64,000 nt of DNA from Himantopus leucocephalus (GCA_003993805.1 RSEF01000006.1:28083918-28147917), one strand, 5' to 3'; positions 46,815 to 61,200 are shown, counted from the stretch's first letter. The notes: a model not told the origin generated them from the sequence alone. A program made the numbers and translations.

Positions 46815-49800
46815 GTGGCCATGAGGGACTGTGGAGGGCTTCCCCCCGGGGCTGCCCCCAGCAAAAGGGAAGGAAATATAGGAAGAGAGTGTTGGCAAAG
46901 TAAAAGTGTCTGGTTTGCTTTTTCTTCCTAATACAAAATCTGTCTTCCTTCATTTTTCAGCTTTTAAGACAAAAATATTACATCATTGGTATTTGTCACG
47001 GTCACTGTAAGAGTGGCTGGAAATGGCTGAATTGCAGGTGAAGTGTCCAGTTATAAGCAAAAAGGTGCCAGCATCTCCAGTTCTACATGGAATGGGACAG
47101 GCAGGCTTTCACCTCCTGTGCAGAGTCCGCAGACCTGATTTTATCTTGAGTGAAGCCTTTGGAGCCGTCATCCTTCCTGAGACTGTGCACATCTGTAAGC
47201 AATTAGATAAATTACGCCATTGATATCTCAGAAACTAGAGTCAAGCTTGCTGTACTAGGAATTTGTTGCTTCAGAGGAATAACGATATAGGGGAATGCTT
47301 TAATCTACAAACAAGGTGTGCTCCAGCTGTGTATGCCATTAGTCTTAAAGGTGCAGTTTCATTAGAAGCACTCTTATTTCAATGCTGGTAAAATATGTAG
47401 AGCTGAAGAGTGGACATGCATTTTGAGGAAAGTCAGGTGGGACACAACATTCAGCTATTTCCCAGTAGCTCCTCCTTTGTAAAACAGAAACACGTTTCTT
47501 AGTCCCTCAGCTTTCACTTGCACACATATGTTTAACAACAAAAAAAGAAACCATCCCTCTTGATGACATTTCAGACTGTCTTGGGTAGAGTTTTCCTGCC
47601 TCCATGGTTGGAGGAGGAGCCCATCTGGTACGTGAGTTACTTGTTCATCAGTTGATCTTTCCATGATGAGAAACAACAAGGTGATGAATCTAGTTTTCTC
47701 TTCTGGACTGGTATACCTGTTACATCATGAGGATTTTATGTATTTTTTTAATGTTTTTCTCAAAATATATAATAATGTAGAATTGTGGCATTCCCTTTCT
47801 GGGTAGCTGTCTGCTCATTATGTAAATATATTCCCCAGCACCCTGACTGGAAGCCTCTCAGTCAGTGCCTTCACTCTGCAGCTCCTGGGTTGCATCTGAA
47901 GGTCCAGTGCAGGAGACTTTGCCATCAGTTTGACAGGGGGCAAAACAGAATCTCCATGTGGAAATATTTAGAAGTTAGAATGTGCACCTCTTTTTCATTA
48001 TCATTATTATTTTTATTTTTTTTTTAATGTGAGAAGAAACAAGCAATGGCAGCAGCTGTGCCATGTGAGCGAGTGTGTCATGAGCCTGCTGGGCAAGGCA
48101 TAGTGAAGGGCATTATTCCGCTGGGAGGTTGGCACTGGCGATGGCCTTCCAGAGTTGCCACAAAGGATTTTCTGTTCAACATCTAATGCAACAAGAACAT
48201 TCATATGTTTGCAGAGGGTTTCCATGGAAACCATGTAAACTGTGATGCTAGCAGACAGAGGCAAAGGTTATACTATTGTAGAGGCCCTTTTGTATTCTCT
48301 TTAAACATTTCAGAGCAGCTATATTTCTTAACTGATACTCTGAGCTATGTAACAATTCGCTCAGATTTTTGTTTTGTTTTGGGCTTTTTTTTTTTTCCTC
48401 CTTGACTGAGCATTTGTCACAGTTGTACTGAGGAGGTCAGCTGAGCTGCAAGAATAACAATGAAATGTGGGTTATTTTGTTTGGGTTTTTTTTTTTTTAC
48501 ATGGAATCACTTGGATGTCATGATTTGAGTTGATTTAAGTTTTTTTAGTGATAATGATGCAATTAGAACTGGAACAACAGGGCATGAAAGAAAAAATTTC
48601 AAGCTAGTCTACCCCAACTAATACAATTCCTAATTCTGTTGAGCACTTTTATTGCTCAGGTAGAACTGACTCTTTCAGGTCATGGTTCACTGGCACTTGT
48701 TGGGGAATTTTGAATACTTGTCTCCTCTCAGAAGTGTGTGCTTGTGCTATGTATAGATACCAGTTTTAACATTGGCTAGCCTGTAGCATGCTTTGACAGT
48801 TCATGCTGTTTTTAAATGTATACTACCAATTTAAATTTCCAAACATATCTGTTGTTTCGTTTGTTCATGTTTCAGGAAGTACTACCACCAAGGGCACAAA
48901 CACTACTTAGTATTAAAAGAAAGAGAAGTATTGGCTCTTCTATACAATTATCTGAGTTCCTGTTTGATTGTCCTTGTTTGCAAAATAGTGCTTGTTCATA
49001 GGTTCATCTTAATTATCATAGGAGTTTTTTTTAAATGACTGAACTCTGTTCTGCACTCATGTCTGGGCTTATGCTGCGTGTCAGCGAGAGGTCCAGGTAC
49101 CTGCTTGTTGTTCACCTGCTGCTCTATGAAAATGAGATCTTACCTGATCACACTGTGCACATGTTCACTCCTGCCGCTTAACTTTTGAACCTATTGGTTA
49201 CTTTAAGCCAAACTTGGCACAAAAGTAAAAAATAATTCTCTTATGCATTACAAAAGTTGATATCTGGTTAGAAGAGAAAGATGTAGGATTTTGATGCTGA
49301 GGTTGAACAGAGGTACAAGTTGTTCATTCCATCTGATCATAGGGCAAAGACTAAAAAAAAATCCAGTATAAGTTTACATGATTAATGGAACTTGTGATCA
49401 AGTTTGCAGAACCAAGAGACAATTTAAATTCTCAATTTTGAAGTGTTTTATACTTTGCTTCAAAAAGTACAAAAACCTCTTAGGTGTATAAGATGTATGT
49501 AATATAGACAAGTAACCTAGAGGCATTAATTGCATTTCCAAACAATGTATTTTTGAAAGCGTTTGCAGCTGTGCTGTCACAATACACGAAGCAGCAGCTA
49601 GTAATTACTTTTTGTGTATGTCCCACACAAGGATGAAACAGCTGACTTGGAGTACTTACTGTTGTGGGCAATAGTTTCTAATACAGAATGAAAAAGTGAA
49701 ATGCACTGTTGACTTACTTTTGGGCAGCTAGGCATGCCCATAACCTGCTGCACCATGCCAGGAAGGGACAGCTTTGTTTGTTTACTTATTTATCTTTCTC

Positions 49801-52800
49801 TCTCTCGTGTGTTGTTATTTAGATACTGGATGTATAATTATTAAAAGCTTTGTAGCCAGTGCTTTATTAATGTGACAGTTAAAGATAACTTAAAAAATAA
49901 ACCAGTTGGAATAGCTCCATCTATTTTAGTCTTCTAGAAACCATTAGTCTTACAGTCCAGTATCACCTGATTACAAACAACACTTTGAATATAACATAAA
50001 AATGAGCACAGGATAGACATAACAAAACTGATCTTCAAGTTTCATAATTGCACTCTATGAGAGACCGGGGTTGAGCACCAGGTAGGAGTGTTTCTCATTA
50101 TGAATTCCAGCATTCTGAACTTGAAGCCCGAAGTCTCAAGAAAAAGTCTGTTCATAATAGCACAAAACTTTGCATGCTTTTCACCACTTCTTCCTGACTG
50201 CTTTGCAGTACAAACTGTGTTCAGTTTTGATAATTTATCACAGAGATGTACCATAATACTGATGAGGCAGGCAGAAATCAAAATCCCATAGCAATTTGCC
50301 AGAGAATTAAAAAGAACAAAACAAAAAACCCACAGCAACCTACAAATGGCATCTTAAACGCTTGTTCCAATGCGTACGGGAAGCATCACTCAATAATTAA
50401 GATAAAAAAATGGGAATCCAGCTATCTCCCTGCCCAAAATAATGCAATAAATTAGCAAGTTAGAACAATGCATCTTAAAGAACAAAAAAAAAAATCTAAA
50501 TACTTCCCAACTCTAAAAGCAGCATCCCCTGCTACTCCTCCAGAAACCTTTGAGACCAGACTCTTGAGACCAGATTCATCCTGCAGATTTATTTTTTCCT
50601 TTTTTAATTAGGAAGTGAGTTCAAAAAGTATGCGGTGCATTCATGTACCCACTGTGGCTAATGCAGAGCTCTGGCTGCCCTGGGTCAGTGTTGTCCTCCG
50701 CAGCATTCCAGCATGTCTGTGGAAGCTGTTGTGAATGAGCCTTTGGCGGGCGTCTAATCACCTATTATTCAGCACTTTATTAATCAAGTTATGTGGGTTT
50801 TTTTGGCATGTTCTTACATTAATACTGAGATCTTTAATTCCTTGAACGATGTTAGGTTTTTACAGATGTTTACAAAAAAGAAAAACCCAACTCGTAAATG
50901 AACAAGATAACTGAAAGCCATAGAAAAGATGTGATTTACTTTCACTCCTCAAGCAGATGTAATCTGTGTATCCTCAGAAAAATAAATATAAATAAAAATA
51001 TCCATCTAATATATTTGTTGGCGTCAGAATATTCTTGAAATTACAAGCAAAAAAAACCCAGTAGAAGTCAAAAATGGAAGAATTATTTGGGGAAGAACTT
51101 GAGGGAGAGTCTTTCATGTTACACGCTTGACCGATCAAAGGCTGCATGTGCCTTCAGAATTGTAACCTAGGGCTTCGCAACTGGGCTTCTGAGTCACTGG
51201 TGCTGCAACTCATTCAAGTGCCTGGTTTGTTTCTCCTCGAAGAGAAACCCATCTTTTCTTCGCTTGCATGACAATGCTTTAGTAAAAAGTAAGTGTCTCC
51301 TGAAGCTGTCTGTGGTGGAGGGTGTTTGCACCACCTTGGCTGCTAGGAAATTCTGTCCCTGGTACACTGGACCGGCTCCTCTTTAGACATGAAAATCTAC
51401 CAGTTTATTCGTGATTCATACTTAGGACTATAGAGACGATGGTTTAAATGTCGAGGAGAAGTGTTCACTGTCAGGCTGGTTTTGCATTCTAGAAACAACC
51501 GTTGAGATGTTGGCAAGTCCCCAGGTTTTTGTGTAGCATGCTAGGATGCAACCGTGCTCTGTGATACTGGAGTAGTCTGTTGTGGAGTGTCTTATTTTAT
51601 CCAGGATTTCACTGCTTACAAGTGATGATGGAGAAGGAGAATTATGGGATAAAAGTAGATAATTGCTTGCTTGCACTAAAAATAATAGTACCTTAATAAT
51701 GAAATACTTCTATATTCTGCTTTCGACTTTTAAAAAATTAATCTTTCTACTGCGCTTAATGCTGACTCACCAATACCCGTCACTGTATGTCCTACCAAAG
51801 CTTTTGTTAGTAAATCTTCAGCACTTGTTGAGGGACACGCTGGCTACTGCTCTGGGCATGTTCTCTGTTCAGTGCTGTGGCTAAGTCCAAAACGACCCTC
51901 TGGCTTCGACTGGCTTGCTTGAAATTTGGTGGAGTAACTTTCCAGTCCTGAAGGTGTAGAAGGCCTTTTGCTCTCTAAATTCAATTTGCATTTCTAGTAC
52001 CATGAGCAAAGGGCGGCAGAGATGAGAAGCAGGTCAAATGCAAGTCAAGTCAATTGAGATTAATGTACATATTTATATAGGTTAAACTTTGACTGCAAAT
52101 GAAACTTTTTGTACTTGCTAGTTAGGTAGTTGGTTGGGTTGTTGTAATTATTTTGAAGCAAGCTGAAAACAATGCTAGCAGTGTGGGTAAACACAGAAAA
52201 AGTGTTGCTGCACCACCGTAAATCCTAGGGATTTCCTTGGGAAGGATAATTAAAGCAACATGCTTTGGACACAGCTAATTAAGTAGCTGCCTTTTAAACT
52301 TTCAAGTAGGAGGGCCTGGCTGCCCCCTGAACTTCCATGCAGCCCTTCTCTGCTCCATACTTTCCCCTGCCCTTTTTAATGCTGATCTCTTTGTGTATCC
52401 AGTTTGGACCCTAGCTTCATGGAGAGGTGTGCTGGCACAGCTGGTGATGGCATTTTGAGAGGTGGGGAGTGTGAGTGTGAGGGGCAGGATTGCCTCAAGC
52501 CAGCCAGAAAAACATGGAAAAACTTTAGCGTAAGGTGTGCTTAAGTCCTCTAAAGATGATAATTTTGTATGTATTAAGCATGCGACCATAACCTCAATCA
52601 AATTCTGCATGTTTGTTAACTTTGTTCATGTTATGTTTTAACGTACATTAACACTTATGTTTGCAAATGGACCAAGGAAGGGAAAAAATGTCCCATATGT
52701 TAAAGCAAAACTAATTCTGCTAATGCAGAAAAAAGCAAGATCCTTTGGGTGGAGGCAGAATGAGGTGAGAAAATACACTGTCAGCATAATTTAGGAATAG

Positions 52801-53399
52801 TGATTTACAGGTTTTTGTCCTCTGTGCCATCCCATGGCTGATATAAGCTGTTAAAGTCCTACCAACAGAGCCTTCCCTCTACACCTCAATTTGTAGCTTA
52901 CTTTTTTGGAGCATTTAGTAGAGTAAATGTGTAGCTTTTTTCTCAAGATGCCTCGTTTTTTTCCCATGCTTCTCACAGCCAGTCAGTGGCAATGTGCCTG
53001 CTGCACAGTCAGGTCTGGGCTTGGCTGGCATCATTTGTCTCACACTTTCATTGATCCCTAAAAATTACTATTTTAAAATTACAGTTAAAAACCTTAAGAC
53101 AACCATAGCATTCCTACTATGCCTGTTCTTCATATGTGAAAATGGTATATGCAATTGTGGTGTTTTATCTAAAGCATTCTATAACTATTAGAAATCAGCT
53201 TTTTTGAAATGCTGTTGTTTTCTGTGTAATGTGAGAATGTATGTACAGGTCAGTAAAATGTTAAAATTCTTTTTTTTGAGAAGCTAGCCAATTTATTTTG
53301 ACACAGTCAAGCTGATATTGGTGTCTTAACGTGACTTGTGTTATTGCTCCTTATTTAAAATTTATAGTAAAGTGATTCAGAGATCCCAAGATGAACTGG
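46815..53399. other. Non-coding segment with scattered possible conserved elements
   Basis: Stretches at about 47025-47240, 50690-50850 and 52205-52300 have mixed, non-repetitive composition with homeodomain-like TAAT/ATTA words and some retained CpGs, unlike the flanking AT-rich filler. This is only a visual impression. T-rich runs occur near 48010, 48388 and 48487. No exon or transposon was recognised. Confidence 0.5.
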
Positions 53400-53930
53400 G
53401 GGGAATCGTGCAGGGTGTGGTGCATAATATAAATAAAGATACAATTTGTCCTGAAGACTTTATGATCGAAGGCCTGGCACAATTTCATCTTTTCTTCAAG
53501 TCTCCAGTTACAAATGTGCCTGCTCTGAGATTAGCTGTCGGCTGGGTTTCCCATTCCTCGCTTACAAGTTACGGGGGGCGTTGAGCTGCAATTCTGTATG
53601 GTCAATGCATGGCGGTGGTCTTAAATGGGGTCTGCACTGAGCTGTCGGTGGTGGTAAAGGTCAGGATTCGATGTGAAGAGGAGGAACTCCAGGGGTTTGG
53701 GCTATAAAAAGATTTGGCTGCGTGCTGCCATACACGAGATCGGTTGTTCGTGTAAACATTTGTAAAATCCAGCAGTTGCCTTGTGTCCATCATCTGGGTT
53801 GCCCACTATCGCAGCCTCTGACCCTCCAGCAAAACCCAGGAGGCAGCTGCTTTGGCCGTGATGTTTCTCAGGATAATCAAACTGCCGTAAATCAAGAAGG
53901 CTTTTAATGTGCCCTGGGATCAATAAGAGT
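53400..53930. promoter_or_regulatory. CpG-retaining patch with TATA-like box, candidate regulatory element
   Basis: About 16 CpGs are kept over roughly 530 bp at under 50% GC (observed/expected near 0.55 by hand count), well above the local background. The block around 53721-53750 has four CpGs within 30 bases. TATAAAAAG occurs at 53703-53711 in + orientation and could place a start near 53735. No open frame here resembles a protein. This could be a conserved enhancer or a minor promoter about 10 kb upstream of the ATG exon. Confidence 0.33.
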
Positions 53931-54053
53931 TTTCCCTGCTGTCTAATGTCACATATTGTACCAGTGACTGAGGAGGGCTCTTGCAGGTTGCCAGGAGTAG
54001 CCCTCATTACTCCAAGTGGTGCTTTCCAGGTTGGTGTAAATCAGTGGGATTAT

Positions 54054-54075
54054 AAAAAAAAAAAAAAAAAAANAA
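54054..54075 (+). repeat. Poly-A tract with an unknown base
   Basis: Nineteen A, an N at 54073, then two more A. True length is unknown; likely an assembly break at a homopolymer. Confidence 0.88.
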
Positions 54076-57000
54076 TCTATATATTACATAACAAACTTGG
54101 TTCTTCTACTCCATAACTCTATGTAAAATTGTGAAATTGTTTTCCCCCTGCATCTGTGCAGTTTAGAGTGAAGCCCAAGGAAAAAAAATCACCAAAGGAA
54201 GTTGAAGGCTTCTCATTGCAAGAGAGGGAGAGAAATAGTGTTGCAAAATGTGAAAGGTTTTGACTGAAATCAGCTTTTCCAGTTACATGTTTTTTCTCAC
54301 AGATAAGTTCTTAGCTTATGTTGTAAAGGAACCCAGGTTTCATCTTTTTCAAAGCATTTTTCAGCCATTGCTTGGGGGGGGTGGTGTTTGCGTACTTTCA
54401 CGGCTTAATACGGATAAGTACTAACAGAACATAATCTTTTAATTTAGCTCTCTGTTGTCTACTGACTTGTGAAATATTTTTAGGTAACTTAGCCACAAGT
54501 GATTATGTAGATAAGCAGAGATAAGTCTTTTTTTTTTTTAAAGCAGCTTTTTACTATCTTAAAGTTGCAATATTTTGAAAAATACTACCTTATTTTTTCA
54601 TTACCAATATCCCAGATATCTCTGAAACTAGATGAATTCAAAATACTGTCCCGTCCTGTCCCCTCATCCCTCTTGTGTTCTACTGTTGTCTCTTTGTGCC
54701 ACAAATAAGAGCTGGACCATGAAAACCAAAAGTTGAAGCTGCTTTGGTGCTGTAGTGTTTTCATTTAATCAGAATCCTTAAAAACGAAAAAGGCAAGCAG
54801 CCATTCCTATTGAAAACTGATGTTTATGGCTTTATTGCTGTTTTTCTTTTAAAACCTAAATACCAATTTGTAGTTTAAGCTCCCTGACGTTATTTTGAGG
54901 GGTTTCCTGACTTAACTAAGGTCAAACACAAATAATCTGATTTTTGCCATGTAAGTAAACTTTACTTTTACTTTACGTTTACTTGTATCCCATATTGATA
55001 CTAACTCTGCAAGGTATCAGTTAGTGGTGAGAATGGGTAAAGGCAGCATACTAATACGCAGTAAGTGCTGAGATCACTGATCGATTCTTTGAAATATGTA
55101 AATATTTGCTAATAATATTTATGACTTTGTTCCAAGCATCTAAACAGGTTTGACATGGGTGGGTAAACGCTGTCATCTGTAAAAGAGGGATAACAAAACG
55201 GGGTCAGTGAGAGCCAAAGTGCATTGCCAGTCCGGGAGAGCCCATCAGGGCTGCGCTGGCCCATGAGCCGGCCAGACTGCAAGGGAATACAGCTTCAGAA
55301 AGCTTGCAGCTTGAAAATCTGCAGCAATTCATTCTGCTCCTGCTCCTTACCAACTCCTCTGGAGCACTGGAGGTGGGAGAGGGTTTTCTGTGAGCGGCAG
55401 GTGAATTTTTACCCTGGAGCAAAGTGGGAATCAGCAGAAAAATGCTGAAGGGGCAAGTAACTTCACTTCCATTGTTGTCATTCAGTGCATCTTTTCTTCG
55501 TGTGCGAGCAGCTTTTTGCATATGCCACAGGGAGAGGTTTTCTTTTCCCTGGCAGCTCCTGTACATCTCCTTAGCTTTCTGCTACAGTAAGGACATGCTT
55601 CCTGGTCGGCAGTCTTGCCTTTGGATAGAAGCAGGTTATTTAAACTTGGTGTTCATATATTTTCGAGTGGTCTCATATCCTGTGTGTGAAATTTTAATTT
55701 AATGCTGCTATAGAAAAACAGCTTAAATGAAGAGAAACTTACATTCTCATCTTAGAGCTCATTTTTACTGTGCTTTTTCATGAATTTGGGTATGACATAG
55801 AAAATGAAAGGAAAACAGAGGAAAAGTGGGTGTGAGGCAAGGAAGACACGCTTTTCAAGTCTAGTAAGTACAGAAGCTATTTACAGTTCACCAAATAATT
55901 TCATTTATTAGCTGTTCTGGTGTTTTTACTCAATTTAAGGAGGTGATTTTTTTTTTAATTGCCTTGGAAATAGTCCCCATCCACAGACTCCATACTATTT
56001 CATAGGACCACTCACCCTGTGTACCCCAGCAGAGGTGACAACTATCAGCACTCCAAAGTGCAGCTTAATGTTGTTTCAAAATATATGCATATGCTTACAT
56101 ATGTAAATAAAACTTACATATAAGCAAAATGTAACTCAGCTTTAAAACTGTTTCTGGTAAATTGCAGTGAATCAGGTACTTGTTAAAAGTAACAAATAAA
56201 TAAAAGGAGGAAATACAACTACTGCAAAGAAAAATTTCTTGTAAAGGAACAAGTTTAGGAAAGAGAAAAAACAAACCAATGTGATATCTGTGGGTGACTG
56301 ACCTATTAAAGTGAGGTTTTAGTGGTAGAATCTATTGTGTCTCCTTAAAAAGTTACAAATTAATAGTTCATATTTGCTTCTATCATACTGTTATAGATAA
56401 CTGGTGTGGCAAACTGTGTCCAGCAGCAGAGGAGGATTTGTAGTGAATAATCAACATGTGACATGAATCCCCCATTTCTGCTCTGACATCTGTGTTTACC
56501 TGTGTTTTTTGCGGTGCAGCCACCCCCTTCCTGGTGCGATGCAGGAGCACCTGGGTGCATCATTTCACTGAGAAACTCCGAACTTCTCCTCTGTTAACTT
56601 CTCCGTAACCAGTTTGCTTGTGTGACTGGGTTCGTTCTGGCTTGAATGTTTGTGTAAAGAACTGCATAATCTTATTGTCGGCACAACCTTACCAATTTGG
56701 TAGTGAAACAAGAAAACACTATGTTATGGAGTGAAGCAAAGAAGCCCCGATGCTGCTGACTGCTTAAGGGTCATGCAGTACAGTGATAAAAACAGCCCAA
56801 TTACATACAGCCTTTCCTCAGCACAGGAGGTTTGATACTGGGCAAGATGGACCTTGGATCTGAACAAGATTGTCCTTTTGAGACTGAGTTTTGTCTTCTG
56901 TCACCATGTCACTGCATGATCATAACGGGATAACTTGCTCATCAAGACTTCTCTCCATCATTAAAAACTGTCATGCAACAGTGAAGAAATATCAAAATAT

Positions 57001-58248
57001 GAATGATTAAAGTAGTTTGGGTCTACAGGGTTAAGCACACAAGTTCATTTATGAGACTTAACACATGCGAATAGCATTTATGGCCATGTGGTAGAGCCTA
57101 TTGGATACATGAAACCATTGTTCTAGGCTTGGTTTTTTTTTCCCCCCCCCACTGCTTGTGCTGCAAAATGTTGGCAGGCTGGCCTGCAAATGTGGAGGTG
57201 TAGACTGCGCCTACTACAGGCTGGGTGCGTTATAAGGGGCCTTCCTCAACAGAGAAAAAATGTCACATCATCAGTTAAAGGTAAAGGTATAGCCCTCATA
57301 TTTTAGGTGGCTGTCAGCAACCTGCTATGTTATCTCACTTTTTAACAGTAAAAAGTAGCTGGCTCAGTTCTGGTCTACACCGAGTAAAGTATGAGTTGCA
57401 CAGCTTGAATATTTCTGTTAACTTTAATATAGCACCATATAATTGGGGAAAAGTAATGCTTTAGATTTAATACAGAAACACAAAAACAAGGTTCAAAAAC
57501 ACTCAAGTTCTTATTTCTTAGGAAAAATATATACTGCCGCCACAGTGTCTTTAATGTGGTGTCTGAAAGGAGATGGTGATTATTTCATTAGGTTACTCTG
57601 TTTAAAGCAGGAGGACTTAAATTAAATTTGCAGCGCTGGATTAGAGTATTTGTTTTGCAACCAGTTTGGGCTGAAGTATGACAAATTGTTTATGCCTGCA
57701 TTGTTGGTGGAAGAAGCAGTATTAGACACCCCCGTATCACCATCTTTGTTTCAGAACAAACATTTGTGTAGATATGCAGTTAAGTGGCTGGGGGAACTGA
57801 TACAGCTGAAAATAAATCCATTTTAAAACACCCCAAATTAAAACAAAACAAAAACTTCAACTCAGCCAAAGAATAGTTTCTCCTACCCATTCTACCATCT
57901 GACCTTACAAACATCTGCTGGCATGAAGCTGAAGAGGTGATGCAGGGAGAAAGATTGAATAGCTGGGAAGGTTTAGAGAAGGTGTGGCAGCTTTATTTTT
58001 TAATGCAAATACTACCTTGTGTCAATTTAAGGATGTAGTTTGACTTGAGTGCTAGTGTACATCACTGCATATTAGTAAAATCAGTTAATACAATTTTGAA
58101 CAAATGCTACCTATCTAGTGTAGCAGAAGTATTTTCAGGTCCACAAATTGTATTTAAAAAATGCTAATGTCTGAACTTACTCATCTTACCAGTGTGTAAG
58201 GTGAGACTGATAAATGAAACCCAAACCTGTTTTTTTAATGTTAAAAAT

Positions 58249-58291
58249 AAAAAAAAAAAAAAAAAAANAAAAAAAAAAAAAAAAAAAAAAA
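58249..58291 (+). repeat. Poly-A tract (about 42 A) with an unknown base
   Basis: Nineteen A, an N at 58268 and 23 A form the longest A run in the window. AAAATAAA immediately precedes it, but the upstream sequence shows no reading frame or recognised repeat, so I do not call a retrocopy. Confidence 0.88.
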
Positions 58292-61200
58292 TCTGTCAAT
58301 GCATTGTCAGATACTTATGGTATTTGATGTCCTGATCAGGAGAGTAAAAAAAAATAGTAGTAATTTTTTGTTTATCCAAATAACTTTTTTTCACCAGAAC
58401 AGACGTGATTACTCAATTATATGTCATTACTAAAATTTATAGGAGGGAAGATGGACAGTTGACTTCAATGCCAGAAGACAGCAATGGTGACCCTTGTCTC
58501 AGTCCACATTTTCCTACATATTTTCCTGCCTCTCTTAACCATTCCCTTATATTTCTTAAGCGTGTTTCTTTCTGCCAGCTTAGTTGTGTAGCTGACAGCG
58601 TCGGCTAAAGCCAAGGCTTTGATTCAGACTGGAACCTGCCTGTTTCATAGGGAGGCTGGAACTGAGATCAAGAGACACCCAGTTTGCTTCCAACAAGTCT
58701 CCTGGCAGACAGGATACCGGATGGGGAGAAGGAGAAGCAGACTGTTCCTTAAAAACAAGCAGGCGAGAAATAGCAAGAGCAGAATAACACAACGTGTGCC
58801 TTAAAAAAGAAATGCTCAGATGCAGTATAGTCTAGCTCGAGTGCTCAGACCTGAAATCAGTCGTACCAGTTAAGGATGCAGTGCGCACGCTGCTGGTTTG
58901 CAGTGCTGGAAACTCTCAAACAGATAAATTGTATTGCATAAAGAAAATGGGGATGTCTGAAACCAGCCATAAAAAAATCAGCGTAAAAGGTAGGTTAATG
59001 ATTCATTGCTAAGTGATCTAATGATTTCATCTCTTTTCTGTTTCTCTGTCTTTCTCTCATGGTAGTATTTATTTTTATATACATTGTGTCCATTATGAAA
59101 GATATGAATACATCAAGTCAGTGCTTTCTGGGGTGTTCTTTAGCAAGATAAATTTTCCTTGTATTTGGTCTATTGCTTTTTTTTTCTTTTCTTCAGTACT
59201 CCTTGTTTCTCTGACCTCATTATTATTTTTGAGCTGCTTTTGTGATTTGACATTGAAAACAGTTATTCCCACAAAAGCAGCACAGCATGTTACTTAGACT
59301 TAGTTACTAAGTGTCAGATGGGGATGCTGAGGACTCAGTCTTGCAGCCTAAGATCATCAGTTCCAAGTTCCTGGAATAAATTGGAAGCTTTTGATAAATA
59401 AAACTTGCTTCTAAGCAGAGAGATGCATAGCCTCCTGGCAGAGGTGGAATGTTCTACTTTCTCTCTGTAGCCCAGTTACAGGTATAAAATACAGAACAGA
59501 ATATGGAGGCCAAACCCATGAGCTATATAAGGCATCAAAGCATGGGAGGACATGACCTGTTTTTCTTTTGTAGGAGTATCAGAGTTCAGTTCAGCATGAA
59601 CCAGGAGGGTATAACTAGACAGGGGGAAGCGGAGTTGAATTAACAAGTTACCCCGTAGCAAGAGCTTTTGAGCCTGTTTCACAGATCCCTAAAAGTATTT
59701 TCAGCAGAGAAGGGGGTTCTGTACAGCAAAAACTTTTACATGCTGACTTGTTCTTCTTAGTTTCTTTTGCCCCTCATTGGAGCAGCAGAACCGCAGGTGG
59801 GAAAAATGTTCTTCTGTATACCTTGAATCTCTTTTTGGCATGACAGCATATGCATGTTAAGCCAAAATATGGGCTAAAGTATGTTTCTCAGCTGAGCGAG
59901 AGTGATGGCTCTCACCAGGACAAAATCAGATCCTAGTTTCGGTTTGATTTCTCTGTGTGTGTTTGTCATTTCTGACCAGTCTACATATAGTGTCTTGTTG
60001 CTGTAGGGGCGTACGGCCTCTCATTTCCACCTGTGCCTCAGTATCTGGAACCACTTATACTTGCACGGTATAGTATGCGCAAGAAACATTAGCTAGTGCC
60101 GCTCAGGAAGATGATCGCTCTCTTTCTGTAATTTATGGACATCATTGAAAGGGGTAGAAGCCGAAAGTAGCCTTACAGCAAGGCTGATTTTTCTTCTAGG
60201 CAAAAGAATCTCACCAAAAAAAATGGTGAGGGGGAGAGAAACCTCTATCACAATTCATAGCTTTTGAGATCTGGATTTTCTGTAAATACTTACTTCTATG
60301 TCATTGCTAGTCCTGTGCTGAGAAGGAGGTACAGATTTTTAGATCCCCAAATGCTGAGCACATTTTTAACAAGTGTCCCTTTTTAAAAAAAATCCATGTA
60401 AGATACAGATAAATAATAAAAGAATGGCTGATTTGTTTGAAAATTTTCCAGCTGAACAGTAGGGGTTATATGAGAGTCAGCCTGGGCCCAACAGAGCGTG
60501 CATTGAACCAGACCTAATAAGAACAACTGGACCCAATACCCATATTATGTTCAGTAACGGAGGTGGTTTTTTGTAGTACAAGGACTTTAATGTTGTAATC
60601 TTAATGGCTAGAGGTAACAAACCAGTCTGAAAGGAAAGAGGAAAAAATGAAGTCCAAAGCAATTAGAAAAATTTCTTTTGTAGATTTTAGGTATTGCCAG
60701 CCACATTTGTGTCTTTTTACAGATGAATGGGCTTTTCTGTCACTGTAAGAATGAATTGTAAAGTAACAGACTTGAACTAATTATGTCCTGTAAACCTATA
60801 ATAATAACAATAAAGGTTTTTTGAAGTTCAGACATGCGTATAGTTGGTCCAACCAAGCGAGTGGATCAGCAGCTGAGCAAGTTTGCCACTTGGGGTTAAC
60901 AGGATTCAGGAGCATTTTAGGTAAAACAGTTGGATAAGGCAACTCCTGGGAAGAAGTAACTGAAGAGCAGGACTCGCAGCTGGTTGCCCATGCAAGCAAG
61001 GTGCTTGCCATCTGCATTTCTAGACTGCTTTGAGTTACCAGCAGGTGCTGGAAGGTGTCTGTTTCTGACTCAGATGGAGGTATTTACCCTGACACAGATG
61101 GAGAACAGTGTAGGTTGAGAGGTCTGGTCTCAAGCTCTTCATACCTTGTCGCATTTGGAGGGTGACCTTATGGTCTTGTGTTTCCTCATGATGCGTTTTT

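Noticed and set aside
55204..55702. Overlapping open frames on both strands, with an acceptor-like site at 55553 and a donor-like site at 55587
   Set aside because: The implied exon is only about 31 bp, the donor is weak, and frames show no similarity.
58140..58291. Processed retrocopy ending in the 42-A tract
   Set aside because: AATAAA-like bases abut the tract, but the upstream sequence has no reading frame or known RNA similarity, and the tract contains an assembly N.
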